From: Streptomyces sp. DSM 110735
GTDB lineage: Bacteria; Actinomycetota; Actinomycetes; Streptomycetales; Streptomycetaceae
Assembly: GCF_016482685.1 (NCBI RefSeq)
Contig: NZ_JACYHF010000003.1
Coordinates: forward strand, 434,001 to 498,000
Direction of reading: 5' to 3'
DNA length: 64,000 bases
In this document: positions 59,744 to 64,000 of the stretch, piece after piece
How positions within the stretch are numbered: the stretch's first letter is position 1
Layout: every line of letters begins with the position of its first letter
Position numbers and translations under genes: made by a program
The notes under the pieces: model-generated
Databases searched by the model: none
Told to the model about the DNA's origin: nothing
What the model saw: the letters and a program-made list of their open reading frames with translations, nothing else

Positions 59744-60147
59744 TCATACCTGAACGTCAGGTGTCCTGGATCTGAGGGACTCGCCCGTATCGACACCTTC
59801 GGCGAACAGACGTCGAAGATGCTCGGCCAGCAGGTCGGGGGCGGTTGACGGAGCAATGGGCAGCCATGTCACCGCGTCGAGCACAGGGTCGCCCGCCGCA
59901 TCGAGGGGAGCGCAGCCCCAGCCCCGGCATCCCTCTCTCGCCCCCAGAACACTACGATCCCGTGCGCCCATGGCCCTCGACCGAGCGCCTGGTCCCCCTT
60001 CGTCCAGTAGAACGCCGTCCCACCGGCCTCGTCCCATCGCTCTCCTCGCGACAGGCCCGCGTTGTCGAAAGCCTGAGCCGAGGCTGAGCAGTACTGCCGG
60101 GCCTCGGCATAGCTCGTTGCGGCTGAGCCGTCGTCCCGGATGGTCAC
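59744..60147 (-). pseudogene. frameshifted gene coupled to cobK, unknown function
   Basis: The GTG at 60147 overlaps the stop of cobK (GTGA). The first frame gives TIRDDGSAATSYAEARQYCS and FYWTKGDQALGRGPWAHGIV. Near 59940 the frame breaks; another frame then gives APLDAAGDPVLDAVTWLPIA and LLAEHLRRLFAEGVDTGESL to TGA at 59744. Both halves look natural. It is either a pseudogene or carries a sequence error. The family is not recognised. Confidence 0.5.
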
Positions 60148-60899
60148 AGACTCCCCATGCCGAGCGCGCCGAGCCAGTCCAGTGCGCCCCCTACGTCCGG
60201 CACTGTCACCGCGTCCTCCGGCAGTGGGGGGCGCTCCACGATCACTACGGGCAGGCCGAGTTGGCGGGCTGCGGTGAGTTTGGGGGCTGTTGCGTCGCCT
60301 CCGCTGTTCTTGGTGACCAGGACGTCGATGCGGTGGGTGCGGAGGAGATTCAGTTCGTCGGAGAGGGTGAACGGACCGCGGGTGAGGAGGAGTTCGGTGT
60401 GTGGGGGGAGGGGTGGGGCGGGGGGTTCGACGGAGCGTACGAGGAAGTGGAGGTCCTCGAGTGCGGCGAAGGCTGACAGGCCCAGGCGGCCGGTGGTGAG
60501 GAGGACGCGGGGGCCGAGGGAGGGGAGGGTGGCGGCGGCTGCGGTCAGGGAGGGGACCGGGTGCCAGTCGTCGTCGGGGGTGGGGTGCCAGGCGGGGCGG
60601 CGGAGGACGAGCGCGGGGATGTTCGCCTGCCGGGCGGCCTGGAGGGCGTTCGTGGTGATCTGCCGGGCGAAGGGGTGGGTGGCGTCGATCAGGGCGTCCA
60701 CGTGGTGGGCGCGGAGCCAGTCGGAGAGACCCTCGGGCCCGCCGAAGCCTCCGGTGCGGGTGTCTCCCGTCAGGGGGGCCGGTCGGGTGACGCGTCCCGC
60801 GAGGGAGGTGGTGACGCGTACGGCGGAGTCGGCGGCGAGGGCGGCGGCCAGTTCGCGGGCCTCCGTGGTGCCGCCGAGGATCAGGAGGTGCGGGGGCAT
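60144..60899 (-). CDS. cobK: precorrin-6A reductase
   Basis: A 251-residue NADPH-dependent reductase of aerobic cobalamin synthesis, reducing precorrin-6A to precorrin-6B. HLLILGGTTEARELAAALAA is the N-terminal nucleotide-binding part. LIDATHPFARQITTNALQAA is the CobK hallmark. VLVTKNSGGDATAPKLTAAR and LPVVIVERPPLPEDAVTV are the C-terminal blocks. It acts two steps after the cobF product forms. It is on the opposite strand from cobF and convergent with the STAND gene. Confidence 0.93.
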   Translation of the reverse strand: MPPHLLILGGTTEARELAAALAADSAVRVTTSLAGRVTRPAPLTGDTRTGGFGGPEGLSDWLRAHHVDALIDATHPFARQITTNALQAARQANIPALVLRRPAWHPTPDDDWHPVPSLTAAAATLPSLGPRVLLTTGRLGLSAFAALEDLHFLVRSVEPPAPPLPPHTELLLTRGPFTLSDELNLLRTHRIDVLVTKNSGGDATAPKLTAARQLGLPVVIVERPPLPEDAVTVPDVGGALDWLGALGMGSL

Positions 60900-60946
60900 G
60901 GGGTGAGCGTAGGCGAGGGGTGGGTCGGGGCGGTTAGGGTCCGGGT

Positions 60947-61744
60947 ATGGCTTCCCTTGCGGACGTGCGGGGTGTGTTGGTCGACATCGACGGGGTGCTG
61001 ACCGTGTCCTGGCGGGCGCTGCCCGGTGCGGTGGAGGCGCTGCGGACGTTGCGGGACGGTGGGCTCGGGGTGGTCCTGGTGACCAACACCACCTCGCGGA
61101 CCCGGGCTTCGGTGGCCGCCGCGCTCTCCGAGGCGGGGTTCGCCGTGGACGCGGACGACATCCTCACCGCGCCCGCCGCCACCGCCGCCCACCTCGCGGG
61201 TGCGCGGTGCGCGCTGCTGAACAGCGGGGACATCGAGGAGGATCTGGCCGGGATCACGCTGGTTGACGAGGGGGACGAGGACGACGGGGGTGCGCCCGAT
61301 GTCGTCCTCGTCGGCGGCGCCGGTCCGGAGTTCGACTATTCGGCTGTGAACCGAGCTTTCAGCTATCTTCGCCGTGGCGCGCGTCTCGTCGCCCTCCACC
61401 GAAACCTCACGTGGCAGACCGACGCCGGACTCCAGCTCGACGCCGGTGCATACATCGCCGGTCTTGAGGCGGCAGCCGGGACCGAGGCCGAGGTCACCGG
61501 GAAGCCGTCGGCCGCCTTCTTCCGCGCGGCACTCGACCGGCTGGGCGTGGACGCGACCGAGGCGCTGATGGTCGGGGACGACGTCGAGTCGGACGTACTG
61601 GGGGCGCAACGGCTCGGCATCACCGGAGTGCTGGTGCGCACCGGCAAGTTCCAGCCGGACACCCTCGACCGCGCGAGCGGCACCCCCGACCACGTGGTGG
61701 ACTCGTTCGCGGACCTGCCCGCGCTGCTGGGGCTGACGTCGTAG
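60947..61744 (+). CDS. HAD-superfamily (IIA) hydrolase
   Basis: A 265-residue phosphatase-like protein. VLVDIDGVLTVS is the HAD motif I with the nucleophile Asp. VLVTNTTSRTRAS is motif II. GKPSAAFFRAAL carries the Lys, and ALMVGDDVESDVLGAQRLGI is motif IV. The small IIA cap is between. It resembles the TIGR01458 group. TAGGGT (60935-60940) stands six bases before the ATG, so it is a leaderless start. It is divergent from cobK; the substrate is unknown. Confidence 0.88.
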   Translation: MASLADVRGVLVDIDGVLTVSWRALPGAVEALRTLRDGGLGVVLVTNTTSRTRASVAAALSEAGFAVDADDILTAPAATAAHLAGARCALLNSGDIEEDLAGITLVDEGDEDDGGAPDVVLVGGAGPEFDYSAVNRAFSYLRRGARLVALHRNLTWQTDAGLQLDAGAYIAGLEAAAGTEAEVTGKPSAAFFRAALDRLGVDATEALMVGDDVESDVLGAQRLGITGVLVRTGKFQPDTLDRASGTPDHVVDSFADLPALLGLTS

Positions 61745-61837
61745 CGCTGCCGGCCTCCGGGACCTGATCAGCATGGTGATCGATGGAGCCACCGAGGAGG
61801 TTGGCGACCCGTCCCTCGACACTGGGACAATGCCCGG

Positions 61838-62125
61838 ATGACTGGTGACGTTGTCGAGGTGTCGGCCCTGGCGATCAACGTGCGGGTGCCGGAGGAGCTG
61901 TGCTGGACGGACAGTAGGCGGGGGCAGGAGTTCCGGCTGACCACGTTGAACGTGCGGCTGCTGCCGGACGGGAGCCTGGCGGCGAAGGCGTACGGGCGGC
62001 CGGTCGAGGGCGGGCGTGGGGCGTATGTGTCCTTCGCGGTGCCGGACCGGCCCGAGTTGGCGGCGCTCATCGAGCGGGCGGCGGGCCGGGCGGCGGAACT
62101 GTGGGGCGCGCACCAGGGGCTGTGA
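61838..62125 (+). CDS. small conserved-looking protein, unknown function
   Basis: A 95-residue beta-rich protein: VSALAINVRVPEELCWTDSR, FRLTTLNVRLLPDGSLAAKA and a C-terminal helix ALIERAAGRAAELWGAHQ. GACAAT (61826-61831) stands six bases before the ATG, which fits a leaderless start. No known motif is seen. Confidence 0.6.
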   Translation: MTGDVVEVSALAINVRVPEELCWTDSRRGQEFRLTTLNVRLLPDGSLAAKAYGRPVEGGRGAYVSFAVPDRPELAALIERAAGRAAELWGAHQGL

Positions 62126-62168
62126 CGGCTGGGGCGCGCCCTGCGCGGCTTGGTGACGCGGGTTCGTT

Positions 62169-63047
62169 CTAGCTCAGCAGGAGTTCCAGCGCGCCCACGA
62201 TGGTCGCCGCGACAACCAGTCGGTCGAATAGTTGCTGGTTGATTCGGTTCACAGCCCATTTGCCGATGAACGCGCCGGGTACGACGAACACCAGGAGTGC
62301 GGCGTCAAGCAGCAGCGAGCGGCCGTCGATCAGTCCGAGCGCCGCGCTGAACGGCACCTTCGACACGTTGACGATCAGGAAGAAGAACGCCGAGGTGCCC
62401 AGGAAGCCGAGCTTGCGGAAGCCCGCCGAGAGGAGATACATCGACATCACCGGACCGCCCGCGTTGGCGACCATGGTGGTGAACCCGCCGAGCACGCCGT
62501 AGGCACCGGCGGCGGTCCGTCCGGCGCGGGTGGAGACCGCCGATCTGTCGGTCCCCGCCTCGCCGTCCACGGACCCGCCGCCTGCGGACCCGCCGTCCGC
62601 CGCCCCTTCGGCTCCCGCCTCGCCGTCCCCCGCACCCCCCGGCTCAGACCCCGACTTCGGCTGCCCCGCCGCCCGTCGCCGCCACAGCGTGATGCCCGTC
62701 ATCAGCAGCAGGATCGCGCCGATGGAGGTGCGGACGATGCCGTCCCCGGCGCGGACCAGGAACAGCGTGCCGAGCACGACGCCGACCCCCACCGCCGGGA
62801 ACAGCCGCCACAGCGTGGGCCAGTGGGCGTGTCGCCGGTAGGTGAGGACGGCGAGGATGTCGCCCGCGATCAGCAGGGGCAGCAGTACGCCGGTGGAGGC
62901 GCGGGCGGGGAGTACGGCGGCGAAGACGGCGAGGCTGACCGTGTTGGCCCCGCTCACCGCGGTCTTGGAGAAGCCGACCAGAAGGGCGGCGAGGGCCAGG
63001 GCGGCGAACTCCCAGCCGGATATGTGCCAGAGCGTCATCATGTTCAT
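62169..63047 (-). CDS. TauE/SafE family sulfite/organosulfonate exporter
   Basis: A 292-residue, 8-helix membrane protein. The TauE pattern is FAALALAALLVGFSKTAVSG near the N-terminus, repeated as GAYGVLGGFTTMVANAGGPV then MSMYLLSAG in the second half. A hydrophilic loop of ~55 residues, very rich in Gly/Ala/Asp (GGAGDGEAGAEGAADGGSAG), separates the halves. The start is taken at the ATG at 63047; ATG 63074 is possible. It probably exports a small anion such as sulfite or a sulfonate. Confidence 0.85.
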   Translation of the reverse strand: MNMMTLWHISGWEFAALALAALLVGFSKTAVSGANTVSLAVFAAVLPARASTGVLLPLLIAGDILAVLTYRRHAHWPTLWRLFPAVGVGVVLGTLFLVRAGDGIVRTSIGAILLLMTGITLWRRRAAGQPKSGSEPGGAGDGEAGAEGAADGGSAGGGSVDGEAGTDRSAVSTRAGRTAAGAYGVLGGFTTMVANAGGPVMSMYLLSAGFRKLGFLGTSAFFFLIVNVSKVPFSAALGLIDGRSLLLDAALLVFVVPGAFIGKWAVNRINQQLFDRLVVAATIVGALELLLS

Positions 63048-63151
63048 GCGGAGACCGATGCTATGCGCACGCATCCGGCGTCTCACAGGCCGTCCGACCT
63101 GCGGACTCCCCGGGTGCGGGTGGGCGCCCGCGCGACGGACGCCCCCGGGGC

Positions 63152-63745
63152 TCATGGGCGCAGGTGATCCATGAGTCCGTCGGGAACCGGGTAAGGGCGT
63201 TCGGGCGGAAGAAGTCGCCGGGCGGCGTCCAGGTCGCCGCCCCGGACATGCCCGTGGATCTCATGCGCGAGGGCAGTGGTGTCGGTGATGGAAACCGTCC
63301 ACTCGTCCGCGTAGCGGTGTGCGGCTTCGCCGACGAGGCCGAGTTGCAGCGCACGGTGGGGAAGGGACCGCAGCCGCACATCGCGCTCGGGATCCCACTG
63401 GACGCGCGCCGGGGCTCGCTTCAACTGCCGCTTCCAGGCTGCCCGGTCGGAGTGCAGTCCGCGCTCGTAGTGGGACAGGCATGCTCGCCTCAGCGCCCAT
63501 TCGAAGCCTTCGCGGGTGATCTCGACCGCGAGAACGGTCTCCTGTCCATCCTTGGCTCCCCATCCGCAGCGATACATCATCCAGAGGAAGGACGGCTTGA
63601 TCCACGTCATACGGTCACGCTGCCAGGCGGGCGGAAAACGGCCCTCTCGCGCCGCGGGGAGGCCGAGCGTTGGCGTGTACGCCTGGTAGACGACGACGGT
63701 GGAGTCGGTGTAGCGGGCGCGGATCTGGTGCTGGGGTTCTGCCAC
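63152..63745 (-). CDS. DUF4291 domain-containing protein
   Basis: A 197-residue protein. IRARYTDSTVVVYQAYTPTL starts the DUF4291 fold; DRMTWIKPSFLWMMYRCGWG and PHRALQLGLVGEAAHRYADE follow in family order. It starts at GTG 63745 (VAEPQHQ); the open frame upstream looks non-coding. DUF4291 proteins have a possible ADP-ribosyltransferase relation, but the biochemical role is unknown. Confidence 0.8.
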   Translation of the reverse strand: MAEPQHQIRARYTDSTVVVYQAYTPTLGLPAAREGRFPPAWQRDRMTWIKPSFLWMMYRCGWGAKDGQETVLAVEITREGFEWALRRACLSHYERGLHSDRAAWKRQLKRAPARVQWDPERDVRLRSLPHRALQLGLVGEAAHRYADEWTVSITDTTALAHEIHGHVRGGDLDAARRLLPPERPYPVPDGLMDHLRP

Positions 63746-63863
63746 GGTGACAGCGTGGGGACACCGTTGGACGCGCGCCAGTGAATTACCTGGGCGCCGG
63801 GTTGCCGAGCCACACCGGCTCGCGGTCGGCGGAGACGCGCCCACCGAGCCCCGCCCCGCCGCC

Positions 63864-64000
63864 CTACCCCCGCTCCACCAGCACCGCACTCCCCTGCCCC
63901 ACCCCCACGCACATCGTCGCCAGCCCCCGCGCCGAGTCCTCTCGTCGCATCCGGTGGAGCAGTGTCGTGAGGATGCGGGCGCCCGAGCAGCCGAGGGGGT
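63864..64000 (-). CDS. C-terminal end of an acetyl-CoA acetyltransferase (thiolase), partial
   Basis: The minus strand, from the window edge to TAG at 63864-63866, reads [20 protein letters not shown] then [20 protein letters not shown]. The Gly-Cys-Ser-Gly-Ala-Arg and Cys-Val-Gly-Val-Gly-Gln-Gly motifs are the thiolase active-site loops (usual catalytic Cys and His region). Only the last ~45 residues are in the window. Confidence 0.9.
   Translation of the reverse strand, partial: PLGCSGARILTTLLHRMRREDSARGLATMCVGVGQGSAVLVERG

Overview
The window is high-GC actinobacterial DNA, almost certainly from a Streptomyces chromosome. The support is third-position G/C bias in every long frame, GTG/TTG starts, Tat signal peptides, leaderless promoters of the TAGGGT type, a CspA/DEAD-box helicase pair, and secreted Gly/Gln-rich proteins. 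There is no rRNA, no intact integrase, no CRISPR array and no intact insertion sequence. Two identical tRNA-Pro(GGG) genes (2347-2420 and 53474-53547, both minus strand) stand 51 kb apart, each followed by a related terminator.

Region by region. 1-2.3 kb: tail of a TPR protein, decayed frames, a secreted protein and a broken phage portal gene against the first tRNA-Pro. 2.5-10.9 kb: sugar or polyol metabolism, with two Gfo/Idh/MocA dehydrogenases, a TetR/SDR divergent pair with twin perfect palindromes, and a CUT2 ABC transporter (ATPase, permease, lipoprotein) behind a near-consensus promoter. 10.9-17.1 kb: alpha/beta hydrolase, APC permease, Tat-exported flavoprotein and an OleD/Mgt-type macrolide glycosyltransferase with a possible leader peptide. 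17.1-20.6 kb: Spo0M-like and TerB-like proteins facing a TatA-like/BlaI/M56-peptidase group; the palindrome TCTACA-N4-TGTAGA lies upstream of both sides. 20.7-24.5 kb: ion channel, TmrB-like ATPase, cold-shock protein and DEAD-box helicase. 24.5-32.8 kb: GAF/PucR regulator, MHS transporter, acyl-CoA synthetase, TetR regulator, ArsP-type permease and small proteins. 33-35.3 kb: pobA with an AraC regulator.

35.5-41.6 kb holds the most unusual locus. A small acidic protein made of five copies of a 23-27 residue Gly/Ala/Asp/His repeat (36641-37042) overlaps by its stop codon (TTGA) a JmjC/cupin 2-oxoglutarate-type oxygenase, followed after 8 bases by a sucrase-ferredoxin-like protein. This looks like a precursor plus tailoring-enzyme operon. 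Next come a formylglycine-enzyme-like protein lacking a catalytic cysteine and an SMR exporter of the Gdx type directly behind a guanidine-III riboswitch. 41.6-43.3 kb carries two frameshifted genes. 43.7-53.3 kb: a lamin-tail-domain secreted protein, then a four-gene aromatic ring-cleavage operon (flavin hydroxylase, FAA hydrolase, extradiol dioxygenase, acetoacetate-CoA ligase) divergent from a GntR regulator, then an ACMSD-type decarboxylase divergent from a MarR regulator, and a VOC protein.

53.5-64 kb: second tRNA-Pro, a DUF309 protein, 42-bp tandem repeats, then cobF and cobK of aerobic cobalamin synthesis. Between them is a 1484-residue caspase-like/STAND NTPase/WD40 protein, a likely defence or cell-death factor. 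HAD phosphatase, TauE/SafE exporter, DUF4291 protein and a truncated thiolase close the window. Function calls come from motif recognition and memory of families; no database search was run.
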